A stretch of 64,000 nt of DNA from Dermanyssus gallinae (GCA_003439945.1 QVRM01003914.1:118512-182511); one strand, 5' to 3'; positions 36,600 to 50,088 are shown, counted from the stretch's first letter. Notes: generated by a model from the sequence alone, not told the origin. Program-made: numbers and translations.

Positions 36600-39165
36600 G
36601 TGCTTATTGAATGAAGTGAAATAAAACTTATGTTTACGAGTATCTCTACATTATTAAATCAAATAGTCTTCTTCTCTGCTCTATAAGATTTTTGTTTTGG
36701 GCATAAACAGGTGTTTATGTCTCTCTGAGTTGCTGTGCTACCCCACTATGTTAAGGTGAAATATCTTGAATATGCAGATGACTCGTTTGTTCGAGTGACT
36801 TCTATGCTGTTTTGCAATTTGTTGTCGATGGCTTTGCTCGGTGCTGTTCTGAAAATGAATTCTGCTTCTCTTATCTATCAAATGTGTAGTAAATTATATA
36901 TAGTCAATGACAGCGATGACCAAATAATAAGCTAATAAATGCAAACCACATTGTGTTCATTTATTTGGCGATTAGTAACGTCCGCCCGCCGGGGGCACGT
37001 CCATTTGTAAGATAAGCAGCATAATCTATACAACACAGTACATATACTAGTGAAGGAACGAATTAGGGCGGCTGTCCGAAAGCGATTGCGGCAAGCTGAT
37101 GAGAGACATACAAATACCCTAATACCGCTAGAACCCGGCGTGACGAGATAAGAAGCAAGAGAAGGAAGAAGTGTTCAATGTAAATACTAATAGCAAGCAA
37201 CAGAGCTAGGTTGTACACGCGAATTACCGGCCCTACGCCACTGACACGTAATTAGCGTGTGCCGAGAGATAACGGTAACTTGTGCTTGTGTATGAAACAC
37301 AAGCGCGAATCTGACAAATGTACTTGAATAAATGGAAAGACAGAGCAACCAGCCGGGAGAGCGCCAGGGAAAGAGACATATATGGCTGACCAGCGGACAG
37401 CAAGATTCGCCGTCTGACTGATCTTTCGTCCATTGGCAGCCAATAAGCCGTCTCTAACTCGCGACTCCGGTTGGGTGTGCCATGTTGGTACGTCGAATCG
37501 AATGCACTCGTACTTATTTTCAGTAGCGGACGCATCTGGCTTTGGCTTCGCCAGGAGGAGAGAGGCTCGACATGCTAATTTAGGCGGACAATTTAGGGAC
37601 CTCTTCGTCAAATGGACACAAACGATAATGTCTTAACGCGTCGTTGGCCAACAGCAGTATTATCGTGCTGACTGTTTGTTGTTCGACAGTGTAACTGGGT
37701 TTTCTATTTACTTGTTGGACTGTCAGACGAAAAGTTATGAGCATGTTCAATTTAAAACTCGCTGCGTTGTTATTTGGTAGTTGCAACATGTTTCTTACTC
37801 TTCGTCGTCGTCGTCGTTGTTGCTAATTTCGGCAATTTCCTTCGTGAGCAGTTTTACTTTATAGGAATCACTCGGAGGACGGTAAAATTGGCAAATTTGC
37901 GACAGAGATCCGTTGTAATCTTTCAGGTAGTCAGCTGGAGCATTTGCCAAAATAAGCACGCGTAAAGCAAATGTGGTGGTCATTGCTTTAATAGCCATTC
38001 AACTAAGCCATAAGCTTACTTGCGTCGCATAGTGTCAAACTTTACTTGCTATTCTAATAATATATTACTTTGATATTTGTTTATATCTGTGTATCAGATT
38101 GGCTTTTGTAATTTTAAACAGTTCCTTACTATTTCCTTACGTTGTTTCCTAAAACGCCTCACTAGCACGGGAACCGGAGGTAGTACAACGAACTAGAGCC
38201 CGTCGCACAACGTCCTGCTCGTTGTGACTCACTTAGTTGGCTCAATAAATAAGCATACAGCTTTTGTTCACAACTATGGTGAGTTTACATAAGTTAAAGC
38301 TGTTACAGAAGAGCTCCTTTCTTTTGTTTAGAGACAATTAGTTCTTCATTAGTTAATTATGTGCGTACGGAACTAAAACAGTCGCAATACAAATATTTTG
38401 TTGCAAGGATGTTAGCCTTACTTCGTTAGCGGTGACGGTAACACAAGCTTGTTATGTTTTTGGTTTTTCTTTTTTGCCATATGGTTGGCTTCGGAATACA
38501 TGATGCGCATATGCCAATAGGCGGAAACTAAGTGACTAGTGTGAGTTTCACAAACTCACAAACCGCGGGTTGGTTCCAATCCTCAAACCTAGGCAAGCTA
38601 GGTTGAGCTGAAAAAAGAACACACGTTAGACATTCAGGCCGACATAGAAGACGATGGTAGTAAACTTTCTTTCTTTGTTCGGTCTATTTAACTCGGGGGA
38701 GTCTATTTGATTCGATCGAAAGCACTCCGAGGTGCTGACGCCCACCCGAAAACTGCCAGACATTGCTCGAGAAATGTATCGAAAGTTGCCTCAGGTTGTG
38801 TTTGTTTCACAGAGATTTGCTCTTATTGGGTAACTCGATTGGTTCTCAGAGGGTCTCAGGTATTCTACCGCTCCTCCGCGAGCTGATTGGTCGGTGGGGA
38901 ATTCCGTCGTCGCTCGCTCTGGACGGTGATAGTGATGATGTTGATGTTGCGCCGTACTGTGTATGTAGAGGGTGGGCATGTAGAGGGTAGAGGGTCACAT
39001 GTATGTAGAGGGTCACAACACTACAATTTGCAAGGATATCTATAAGGATATACACTAGGGTACTACTGCACCAACCTTCTCATTAAATAGCTATCCAAAC
39101 TCTGTCGTCACATCGCAACATATATTCAATAAGTATGCTTTGTAATTTGCTTGTCTGCTCATCAT
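36600..39165. other. Spacer downstream of PNUTS, nothing recognised
   Basis: Beyond the putative PNUTS 3' UTR only chance-length frames are present (none above 120 codons and none with a known motif). A (CGT)n run lies near 37800, and the tRNA-like relic at 38516 is the only other structure noted. Confidence 0.5.
38516..38600 (+). repeat. tRNA-like relic, possibly SINE-derived
   Basis: GGCGGAAACTAAGTGACTAG followed by GGGTTGGTTCCAATCC has the spacing of A and B boxes, with an 8-bp hairpin (GTGAGTTT/AAACTCAC) between. Weak: the B box deviates from consensus and no second copy was found. Confidence 0.25.
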
Positions 39166-39169
39166 AAGC

Positions 39170-41330
39170 CTTAATTAAAGCCTTAAAAGAGAAATTAGGC
39201 AAAAGTTAAACAAAGGTCAGCCACGTAAGCCATGGGTCACTGCCGAGCTGCTTGAAATGATAAAGGAGAAGGAGGAAGCCTATACGGCGTATAGCAGTGA
39301 CCCCAACGCCCGCAGGCGTCAAGCGTATGTTAGACTGAGAAACAAAGTTGTCTCGTTTTCAAGAAAGTGCAGGCTGGAGGCTAATGGGAAGATTGTTGGC
39401 GATAGAATACAGGAGAGGCGGAGCCCATGGGAAGCCATCCAGCCAGTCATGGGACGTGCCCAGGAAAAAAAGTGTGTCAAACTAAAGATTGATGATGAGA
39501 TAGTCACAGACTGTGTACGACTTTCTAATATCCTTAATGACTATTATGCAACTTGCGTAACGGCTGACACCGAATGCTCGGCCGCTTACGAGGTACCGAT
39601 GTCGGCCATTTTCGCCTAGGCCGGTCCCTGTGGATCGAGCGCATTACCTGCTGAAAAGGGTCACAATTTGCTCGGTGGGAGAAGGTCACATACCCTCTCA
39701 AGTCTTGAGACACTGCGCTGACGTTATTGCTGACGCAGTGGCATTCATAGTTAATCTGTCGACACGCCAGGGGATCTACCCTACGGCCCTCAAATTGTAT
39801 CGCGTTGTACCACTGTTTAAAGGCGGTGACAGACTAAGCAAGGAAAATTACAGGCCGGTCAGTATCCCCCCTCCAATGTCCAAGATTTTCGAAAAAGCTA
39901 TATATGAACAGTTAAACGAACACTTTGAGATGTTTAATGGCCTAAGTCAGCGTCAGTTCGGTTTTCGATCCAAAATGTCGACGACTGTACCCATCATGGA
40001 TTTTGTTGAAGAGGTTCGCAGAAACCTAATGTTAAAAAAGACAGTCGCCGGCGTATTTATAGATCTTAGAAAAGCATTTTATACAGTTGATGTAAATATT
40101 CTGATTAAAAAGTTAACTCGATATGGAGCGGATGATATTTTTTTGTCTTGGCTGCGGTCGTTTATGTCGAATAGGAGGCAAGTTGTTCAAGTGGGCAATG
40201 CAATCTCGGATGTAAGAAATATATCTGTTGGAGTGGCTCAGGGCAGTATAGGTGGTCCACTTCTCTTCAACATCTTTATTAACGACATATTTAGCGTAAC
40301 AAAACATGCAAAGTTGACCTTGTTTGCGGACGATACCACCGCCCTATTCGTCGGGAACTCACCAACTGAGGTAGAGGCTATGGTCCGCGAGGACCTTCAG
40401 AGGTTATCATCATGGTTCAGGAGTAACGGTCTCTATATGAATTGGAGGAAAACAGGTGTAATGCAATTCCTTTCACCGCGGGGTTCCGTTACGATTAATC
40501 CCCTCCGTTTTCAGTGCGACGGCATAGCCCTTTCGCTTCTAAAGGAAACGAAGTTCCTAGGCGTTACGTTGGACGAAAAGCTGACCTTTGAAGCGCATGT
40601 CACACATATACGTAAGAAAATATCTGGCAGCAATGCAGCTCTATACAGAGCTCGACGAATTCTTCCCCAAAACTGCCTGATGGCGATGTATTTTGCCTAC
40701 GTCCATAGTCACCTGACCTACGCTGTAGAAGTTTATGGCTTAACACAGATGCGTCTTATCAGGTCGCTTCACCGACTCCAAAAACGAGCACTGAGAACAA
40801 CTCTGGACCTCTGGATGCGAGATTCAGTGCAACCGCACTACAAAAATATTACCATTTTGCCGTTCCCAAAACTTATAGAATACTGTCTCGTAGTGGAAAT
40901 TAAGCGTATACTCCTTGGAGTGCATCCAAACTTATATGGTCTGGCAACATCAGCAACACCCATATCTACAAGGGGTAACGCATCAAACCTGCTTACTCTG
41001 TCACACGCCAACTCCAACCAGTTAAGGCTATCAATCAGAAACATTGGGGCCTCCTACTGGAACAAAGTACCGGCCTCCGTTAGGCAGACAAAGTCCCTGC
41101 TCAAATTCAAATGCGATCTCAAATAGCATTATCTTGAAACTTTGGTATCTTGTTAAAAGTGATATAAAAATACAATAATGTTGCAATATATTGTAAATAG
41201 GTGAAAATGGCATATATAAATTATACATTGTTATTCATAAAAGGGGCTCCGAACAAGCTATGTGCTTAATGGAGCTTGAAATTAATGTGTGCAATTATCT
41301 ACAAGAAATGTCAATAAACAAACAGAAACA
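39170..41330 (+). mobile_element. CR1/Jockey-group LINE, copy 1, 5'-truncated, nearly intact reverse transcriptase
   Basis: The first block (39170-39619) reads KPWVTAELLEMIKEKEEAY and onward, the linker after a LINE endonuclease. A stop at 39617 and a small deletion relative to copy 2 break the frame. From 39630 a 498-codon frame carries the reverse transcriptase: NYRPVSIPPPMSKIFEK, QFGFRSKMSTT, FIDLRKAF, VAQGSIGGPLLFNIFINDI, LFADDTTALF (catalytic ADD) and FLGVTLDEKL, ending SYWNKVPASVR and LKFKCDLK. After RKAF the usually conserved Asp is Tyr. The 3' end is CAATAAACAAACAG, shared with copy 2. The endonuclease and any ORF1 are missing, so it is not autonomous. Confidence 0.9.
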
Positions 41331-41756
41331 GAATTCGTCTGCGAGAAGAAGAACCGACAGCCTTAGTGCGTTGGTTTTCCGCTATCTTCGGTGATCGCTT
41401 TTTAAGCCCAGTCCACTTTCAAAAACACGCCTTGCCTCTTCCTTTGAATTGTCCACTCTCTTTATGTTCTCTGTCACATTTTTCTAAACTCCATTTAACT
41501 TCAATTAGAGCGAAGTTCTGTGCTGTTGTACGCACAGTTAATTTTACAGTAGTAGGTTTATGTTTATACATATTACAGGCTTGTCAAAAATCCACAAATG
41601 CCACTTTTTGTAATTTTATTCGTAAAGAATAGAACACATATTTGTGCAAATAAAGGAGGGGTCGACAAATACTAAGGTAACACCTGTGTTGGTATACTTT
41701 CTATAATGCATGCAGTAGTAGTTCGTATATTGTTAGTACATTGTAGTTTTAGTAAA

Positions 41757-44162
41757 TTGTTGGCGATAGAATACAGGAAAGGCGGAACCCATGGGAAGCC
41801 ATTCAATCAGTCATAGGAGGTGACCAGGAAAATAGTGTGCCAAACTGAAGATTGAGATAGTCACAGACCGTTTACGACTTTCTAACATCCTTAATAACTA
41901 ATACGCAACTTGCGTAACGGCCGAGGCCAAATGCTCGGCCGCTTACGAGGTACCGATGTCCATATCTGAACTGCACGATCTAGTTTCGTCTTGGCCGGAC
42001 CCTGTGGATCGAGTGCATTATCTGCTGAAAAGGGTCAAAGTTTCCTCAGTGGGAGAAGGTCACATACCCTTTCAAGTCGTGAGACAATGTGCTGACGCAG
42101 TGACATTCATAGTTAATCTGTCGACACACGAGGGCGTCTAGGGGGTGGCAGTGTGCCACTGTTTAAATGCGGTGACAGACTAAGCAAGGAAGATTACAGG
42201 CCGGTCAGTATTCCCCCTTCAATGTTGAAGCTTTTCGAAAAATCTATATATGAACAGTTGAACGAACACTTTGAGATATTTAATGGCCAATAAGTCAGCG
42301 TCAGTTCGGTTTTCGGTCCAAAATGTCCATCATGGATTTTGTTAAAGAGGTTTGCAGAAATCTAATGTTAAAAAGACAGTCGCCGGCTTGTTTATATAAC
42401 TCTTTTATCTTTATAGAATTCTTAGAAAAGCATTTGATACAGTTGATGTAAATGTTCTAATTAAGAAGTTGACTCGATATGGAGGGGATGATATTTTCTT
42501 GTCTTTGCTGCGGTCGTTTATGTTAAATAGGAGGCAAGTCGTTCAGATGGGCAATGCACTCTCTAATGTAAGGAATATATCGGTCGGAGTAGCTCAGGGC
42601 AGTATAGGTGGTCCAGTTCCATTTAACATCTTTGTTAACGACATATTTAGCGTAACAAAACATGCAACGTTGACATTGCTTGCAGACGATACAACCGCCC
42701 TATTCGTTGGGAATTCCCCAACTGACGTAGAGGCTATGGTCCGCGAGGACCTTCAGAGGTTATCATCATGATTCAGGAGTAGCGGTCTCTATATGAATTG
42801 GAGGAAAACAGGTATAATGCAATTCCTTTCACCGTGGGGTTCCGTTACGATCAATCCCCTCCGATTACAGTGCGACGACATAGCCCTTTCGCTTTTAAAG
42901 CAAAGTTCTTCTTCTAAAGAAGATTCTAGGCGTTACGTTGGACAAGGAGATGTCATTCAAAGCGCATGTCACACATATTCGAAAGAAAATATCTGGCAGT
43001 AATGCAGCTCTATGCAGAGCTCGACGAATTCTTTCCCAAGACTGCCTGATGGCGATTTGTTTTGCCTACGTCCATAGTCACCTGACTTACTATGTAGATG
43101 TTTATCGCTTAACACAGATGCGTCTTATTAGGTCGCTTCGCCTACTCCAAAAACGAGCTATGAGAACAACTCTGGATGCGAGACTCATTGCAACCGCACT
43201 ACAAAAATATAAGCATTTTGCCGTTTTCAAAACTTATAGAATACTCTCTCGTAGTTGAAACCAAGCGTATACTCCTTGGAGTGCATCTAAACTTATATGA
43301 TTTGGCAACATCAGCAACACCCATATCTACAAGACCTAGAAATGCACAAAACAGGCTATCTTATAGTCTGTCGAGGACCACGCCGTTCATCGAGGACATG
43401 GTAAACCGCTTTCAACTTCCGACCACCGCCTCGCTGCGAGAGTTCCGTAGGCACTTCGAGCAGAAAATGAGGGAAGTGCCAGAAGCCTTCTACAAAACAC
43501 CGGCAATGTTGGACAATACATGGATGGAACCGCTCTTCGAGCAACGACACGTTCTCACCCGCTACTCCGTCCATGGGTTCCACCACAAACTGTGCCACCG
43601 CAGTGGGTTCCATAACCCTTCTGAGTGTTGCTGCAAATTTTGCGGCCTTGTATGCACCAAATATCATCACGAAACATGTCGGTCTGCGCCAGCTATCTGG
43701 GCGTTAGGTCGCTGACATCTTCTTGAGATGCTTGATTAATGAATACGTGTAATGTAATATAATCAACAATACCGAAAGGTGATGTAATAATAAATAAATA
43801 TCTACAAGGGTAACACATTAAACTTGCTCACTCTGTCACACGCCAACTCCAACCAGTCAAAGCTGTCAATCAGAAACATTGGGGCCTCCTACTGGAACAA
43901 AGTGCCGGCCGCTGTTCGGCAGACAAAGTCTTTGCTCAGATTCAAATTCGATCTCAAAGAGCATTATCTTGAAACTTTGGTATCTGGTTAAAAGTGATAC
44001 AAAAATACAACCATGTTGCAACATATTGTAAACAGATGAAAATGGCATATATACATTATACATTGTTATCTCATAAAGGGGTTCCGAACATGCTATATGT
44101 GCTTAATGGAGCTTGAAATTAATGTGTGCAATATCTTACAAGAAATGTCAATAAACAAACAG
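41757..44162 (+). pseudogene. CR1/Jockey-group LINE, copy 2, broken, same family as copy 1
   Basis: It starts at TTGTTGGCGATAGAATACAG, matching copy 1 from about 39392, and ends in the same CAATAAACAAACAG. Many indels and stops split it into pieces: 41956-42141, 42469-42771 (with the AQGSIGGPVPF and ADDTTALF motifs), 42793-43002 and 42938-43258. It keeps RKAFDTVDV, where copy 1 has Tyr. A separate element interrupts it at 43334-43797. Confidence 0.88.
43334..43797 (+). mobile_element. 464-bp 5'-truncated LINE of a second family, nested in copy 2
   Basis: Flanked by an exact 11-base duplication ATATCTACAAG (43323-43333 and 43798-43808) and ending in an AATAATAAATAA tail. Both are hallmarks of LINE insertion. 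The frame encodes the end of an ORF2 protein: FIEDMVNRFQLP, LREFRRHFEQKM, VLTRYSVHGFHH and a cysteine/histidine knuckle of form CxCxxC, seven residues, H, three residues, C, closed by a stop at about 43713. The same knuckle spacing occurs in the minus-strand LINE near 53.5 kb. Confidence 0.88.
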
Positions 44163-44214
44163 TTAAAGCAAACGGATGTTATTTCAGCCGGTTTATACTC
44201 TAGGGATTGCACAT

Positions 44215-45090
44215 CTTCTACGCAAGACCAAGATATGCTCAGTTGCTTCTAAAAAATTCCACCGCAGGCATTGCAAACAGCAGCCGATGTTCTCGCTGGC
44301 CCCGTAGCATATGGTAGGTGGCTCTGTACATACGCGTGGTACATTGCCGTGAGGCATCGGCGGGGAAGGATTTTGCGAGTGCGGTATATGGCGGCTACGT
44401 CACTGATCATTTTTTCTCCTGACATTTGTCGCATGCGCCTGGAACGTCAGATGTTCGTCAAGAACAATACCCAGGAACTTCATTTCAACTAGCAAATGAA
44501 GCGTGCGGTCGCATGCAAACGTTTCACGATTGATGGTCGTATGGCCCCTTGGTGCTTTAAATGAAACAACTCCTGATTATGACCAATTAATGTAGAGGCC
44601 GTTATTTCTGAACCATAGAGGTAACCTCTTAGTATCCTCACAAATCATTGCCTCAACCTGTTGGGGAGAGTCGTCCACAAATAGAGCCGTTGTGTCGTCA
44701 GCAAACAAGTTTAGTTTAGCATGATGGAATACTAAAAATATCGTAGACAAAAATATTAAATAATAGCGGACCACTGATGCTCCCTTGAGCCACTCCAATT
44801 GATATATTTTCTATACGGGAAAGGGATTGACCAATTTGGACAACTTGGCGTCTTTCAGAAATGAATGAGCGCACCCACCTTATAAAATTTTCATTCGCCC
44901 TATGAGTAGAAAGTTTTTTAAAAATATGTCTAGATCTATATCTGTATCAGACGCTTTTCTAATAGTCAATAAATGCCGCTACCTCTTCTTTATTTGTACC
45001 TGTTCCCGTATTTCTTCGACAAAGTCCATCACAGGCACAATCGTCCACATCTTAGGTCGAAAACCGAATTGCCTACTGCCTACCATCATA
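44215..45090 (-). pseudogene. CR1/Jockey-group LINE, copy 3, inverted and decayed
   Basis: Minus-strand frames give RQFGFRPKMWTIVPVMDFVE (about 45080-45000), LNLFADDTTALFVDDSP (about 44720-44650), WFRNNGLYINW and, near 44400-44290, RTRKILPRRCLTAMYHAYVQ. All have counterparts in copy 1, with stops and frameshifts between. It lies tail to tail with copy 2. Confidence 0.8.
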
Positions 45091-45116
45091 TCATATCATC
45101 TTGTCTGCAGCCTCAT

Positions 45117-45215
45117 GTAGCCAATCTCGTTTCTCAATATCAAATGTCGGTGCCACATATTGGAACAAGCTTCCTCTAGATGTGCGCGATAATTATAATA
45201 ATGACAATAAATAAA
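45117..45215 (+). pseudogene. LINE C-terminal scrap
   Basis: SISNVGATYWNKLPLDVR matches the copy 1 C-terminal block SIRNIGASYWNKVPASVR. Only the last part of the ORF remains. Confidence 0.6.
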
Positions 45216-45730
45216 ATTATACAAAGATATGCAATATAAACACTGTATACTAGACTTTGATAGTTTTAAGGAGCCGTGAAAATCTGCACGCATGTAAACC
45301 ACCATGTTAATAATAACCCCTATCTATCTACAAAAGGGATTCTACGAAGTTTACGAAGGATTTTGGTGGGATAGCAACCTTCTGAATTCTTTATATGAAC
45401 TGTGCATATTCTATATATAAATATAGAATATATATTTATGTGAGATCTGCCGACAAGCGAACTGTGCGATTGTTGCCGTAAATCAACCGCTGGCGGTTAC
45501 AATCGTTGGCATGTTGACAGTGTACGTGACACGCCGTGCATATAGTGGTGCACGTGGCAGACACGTGCACTCTACGTGCGCAGAAACGTTGCTTTGCCGC
45601 CATTTTGACGCGCAAATAGCAATACCGAGTTGACCTGATATGCCTCGTCTAGCAGCCGCATATCGCTGAAGGACGATGCAGAGAAGACGCGTTGCGCTGC
45701 CTAATTGAAGAAGCCCTTCTTTCGACACAG
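45215..45730. other. Upstream flank of the furrowed-like gene
   Basis: AT-rich to about 45450, then GC-richer with CGTG-containing motifs (ACACGTGCACTCTACGTGCG near 45560) up to the start codon. Probably promoter and 5' UTR; no TATA box could be assigned. Confidence 0.35.
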
Positions 45731-45731
45731 A

Positions 45732-46762
45732 ATGAGATTCCTGTTTGCGTTTCGTGGGATTTTCGTGAAGCGATTCGCAATGCTGTTTCACCTTGTGGCC
45801 TGGATTTGCTTCGCTGTTCTGAGCGATGCGAAGGTAGCTGATGAACACAAGGGGTGCACGTTTCCTGGAACCCCTTGGCATGGCCGCATCACCGATTCCA
45901 AGCAATCCTTCAAGCACAACGACATCGTTAGGTAACTACGAGATGCTGAGCTCACGTGTTTTTTCTAAGGCACTGCCGAGACTGGTCAATATCTGTGACC
46001 CTAACCTACCGAAGACATTTATGATCCTAGCTATCAGTATATCATGTATTCTGGCCTTTCTCCCTCTCATACTTTGTTTTTTTTTGTGTCCGTATCTATC
46101 TTTCCTCATTCTATCTCTCTGTTCGCCTAAATTGATACGCGTTTATAAAAACATATATCAGCCCTTCCGTTATGCACGGTTAAATATATAACCTCCTTAT
46201 CGTACCATAAACGAACCAAAAATGCGTCTTTTGGCTGGACTACGTCTGTATATCCTATGCGCACATATACTTGTTTTCTTGTGAGGCGTCTTTATACCAT
46301 GCAGCGCTAGAGGTGGCTTTTATACGCATGTCGCTTTGGTAGGTGGCATTACTTGTAGACTTGGTAATCTAAAAATGAGCGTTCTTCTGCTGGTTCTTCC
46401 TCTGTGCTCTAGTCACAGCAATTGTTCGTCAGCCTGAGCAGACATTAAGTGGTTTTGTTCACTGTGGTATTCCTTAGGTACGCGTGTGATCCCGGCTATA
46501 CGCTGATTGGCATGGAGACGCAGGCCTGTCGCGACGGTAAATGGGACTCGCACACGCCGGAATGCTTGCGAGAGATGGCGCTTGACAAGCCTGCCCAGCT
46601 CAGTTCGGAGACGGCACACACCAAGGCCAGCTTCGCCGTTGACGGTACCAAAGAGACCTGCGCTCAGTCCAAGCCCGGTGACGACAAACCAATGTGGGCC
46701 GTCGACATTATTGAGCCTAGTCGCATCAAAGTTAGTTTTGTTCCTTATATATGTATCAAAAA

Positions 46763-46793
<31 letters not shown>

Positions 46794-48796
46794 GCATCTG
46801 CGTTTAGCATCAACCATGTTATCTTAAGCTATCTTGATCAAAAATACTGCTTGATAGCGTAGCAACCTAAAGTTACAAGTATAGTTACCGTCTCCTCTTA
46901 TGGTGAAAACACGAATATCTATTATACTATATAGACATGCGGTTAGTCAATTTGAAATGCATTATTGCTCAGCTCGTACAGTGAGCACGATTACTGATGT
47001 CGGCGTCGCGGCGAATAATAGTTGATATACATGAGATACAACCAGATTTCATCGGTACTACTTTCGTTTTACTTTGGTGGTATGGCTAATAATTGTGGTC
47101 TCTGTTTATGGTGTGTTAGTTCATCCACATGGTGTTCGGAGCGCACGCACCAAACGTTACGATTGAGGTTCGAGTGGGTAATCACTTTCCTTCGACCGGC
47201 GCCGCCTTCAATGGCCTCTGCAAACGTCAGGTAGTCGACATCTTCCCAGCAGCTCACTTCTACTTTCACTGCCCCGATCATCTGCTCGGAAGGTACGACA
47301 AGAACGATTCCAAAGGCCAAGGTAGAAAGAAGAGAGAGAAAACTCTCAGCAAGACCATTTCTCGGCAAGCGTAGTAACAGTACGGCGCTTGTCGACGCTT
47401 GTGATCATTTATGCGTAGAGAATATTTAGATCTATATGTGGGGAGATGTGTTCGACAGAGGCTTAGTTTAAACGGTATATATATATATATATATATATAT
47501 ATACGAGTCATTTGATCAATATCTATTATTGATTGATTTATTCGCTTGATAAGTGTATGTACACATATCACCCTTTTATATCAGGGGCCCTTTTATATAC
47601 ATAAGGGAACCCAATGCATACATTTCGGTTACTTACACATGTATTTGTAGATCTATTTTTGGCTTAGATATACGGAGATCATTTTATAGTATTTTTAAAA
47701 AGGATTCTGGATTTTTGTGTAGTAAAAGGGAACGCAGTCTTCACTGTACTTTCTTATGATTGTCACTATAAAGACTGTGCGCGTTCCTGACTAAGCTCAT
47801 AATCGCTCTAACGTTATGATACGCATGCCCAAGGGCCGCACATTTCACCAAAGATGCAACTAACATCTGCATAGTAAAGGCTTTTTTCGATTAGATAGGT
47901 AGATAGGTTTATTTATTGTCTTTATGATTATTAGCGGGTTCGGCTTACAAAAACTTAACATACACTGCAAGGCGTGCTTCTAATGAACAATCCTTAAGAT
48001 CGTCACACGTTGGAGTTTCATTCATTATAAAATTATGTAGTGTTCTTACCTCGCCCAAATTGCACTTTGTAAATGCATAACTAAAAAACGTTCATAGCAC
48101 CAGCGTATGACATAATTAAGTGTCGTTAAGGCAGAGAGGGCTACCATTTACGCTACCACAATTTGTAGTGCAGAAAATGCTTTCTGGATCTCCGTCAAAG
48201 AAAAGCCTCCCTGTATCCATGCACACATTACCATGAAGAAGGTTTATTAGTATTGTTACGATTTCTAACGGCGCAGAACTTCGTTTTATGTTCGAGGTCG
48301 GCCGACGACATTATCAATCAGTCATCATTATTTATTTCCATCGGCACGTGTACTACACCAAAATGTTACTAGCCTAGCTATCTTCTGTCGAATCACAGAT
48401 CTGATATTTTTCTAAACGTCAAAGTCTGGTATTTTGGTTGGCAGGCACGTTTCGTTGCAGGTGTTGAGTCCTGGACACGAGATTTCGCTCTGCGATGTGC
48501 ATGTGTACTCGACTTCATCGCTGGCGGTTGAAGACGTCCTGTCTCGAGCTCAAGGACGACCATCCCGAGGGCGTTCGGCAGACGTTCGCTGGCAGATGTA
48601 TTGAGGTGCTTAAAACCCCCATTGCGACGCTCGATGTGGCCGCAGCGACCTGTCGCCGTCTCGGCGGACGTCTTCTCGAGCAGGTGGATAAGAATCTCCA
48701 GGAGTTTGTGAACTGGCAGACGAAGCGGATCTTTAAGGACAAAAAAGACGTCAGGTATGTGTCCCGCTTGTCCTGCTCGGTGCTGTTGTTGTTGTT

Positions 48797-48831
<35 letters not shown>

Positions 48832-49523
48832 GGTGTACATGATGATGGTTCTTTGATCTGATTGCCATTATGACGTTGCCTTGTCCATCTGAGCCGTATC
48901 TGAGTATTACGATACGTGGCTAGGTAACTCGAGTTTTCACAGTCTTCACGGCGAGTGTTGAGTAATCGTCTTACTGGTCATTTCTCGGTCGGCGTAGTCT
49001 GTGGCTGGCGGCCGAGCGCGTGAAGAACAAGTCCTCACTGACGGGCTGGCGTTGGCTGAGCGGTCTACCCGTCACAGACGTCCAGATCTCCGAGAGCGGA
49101 TTCGGCGGTGACGGCATTAGTGGCAGCAACGATGACGATGACGAAGATGCCGACATCAGCGGGGTCGGCGACGAAAACAGTGCTGCCAGCAATAGCGGCG
49201 CCAGCGACTGCCTTGTTATCCAGGGTGCCGCGTGGCGGTCGAAGCCGTGTGACCGGACGTAATCACGCCGCATGCGTCTACGACCCAGCCACTTGCGGGA
49301 CACCACCTCTGCCCGAACGCGCTGCCAGCTGGAAGTTTAAAGGTGTGTACCAACTGCTTTGGTGTTCATACGAACGTACACATAAGATTTCAATTTAATT
49401 TCATTTGTAAACGTGGTTTATTCACGGAACTGCATTTTTTCGTCAAAAAAATCCAAGGAATGCTTTGTATAAGCACCTTGGGCAATACGTAATCACAATG
49501 AATGATATCACAAGAATTTCTAA

Positions 49524-49562
<39 letters not shown>

Positions 49563-50054
49563 GAGAGAGAGAGATATAATTTTTTTTTATTTTTTGTTTT
49601 CAATCTTTATGCTGCAACTGACTTCGCTTGACATACTCATTGCTTTCCTCAGGCAAGGTATTGATAAACTCGACAGCTGGCGTCCATTGTGACAACGACT
49701 TCTACCTTGATGGCGACGAAATTCGCTGCCATGCCAATGGATCCCTATCACAGACCAGTACGTATACGTACGCGATGTATAAAGGTTTCCCTAAGAGATG
49801 TAGCATAAGACAACTGTCTACCTGTATACACCATTACGGGCTAAGCTCATTACGAGTCTATGTAATGCTGAATCAGTTAGATCTGAATGAAAATAAAATA
49901 TTATTAAAGGATGTAAGCATCATGTTATTACCAATGTAATCCCCATGGTTACTGAAGAGACTAACTATACACTCCGCGCTACGATGAAACGCGACACTTT
50001 GCGCCGATACAAACAGAGAAACCCAAGTCTGTAAAGTTAAGAGCTAAAGTAATC

Positions 50055-50088
<34 letters not shown>

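Noticed and set aside
45483..45917. Minus-strand frame of 144 codons opposite the first furrowed-like exon
   Set aside because: Antisense shadow of a signal-peptide/sushi exon supported by splice phase and domain.
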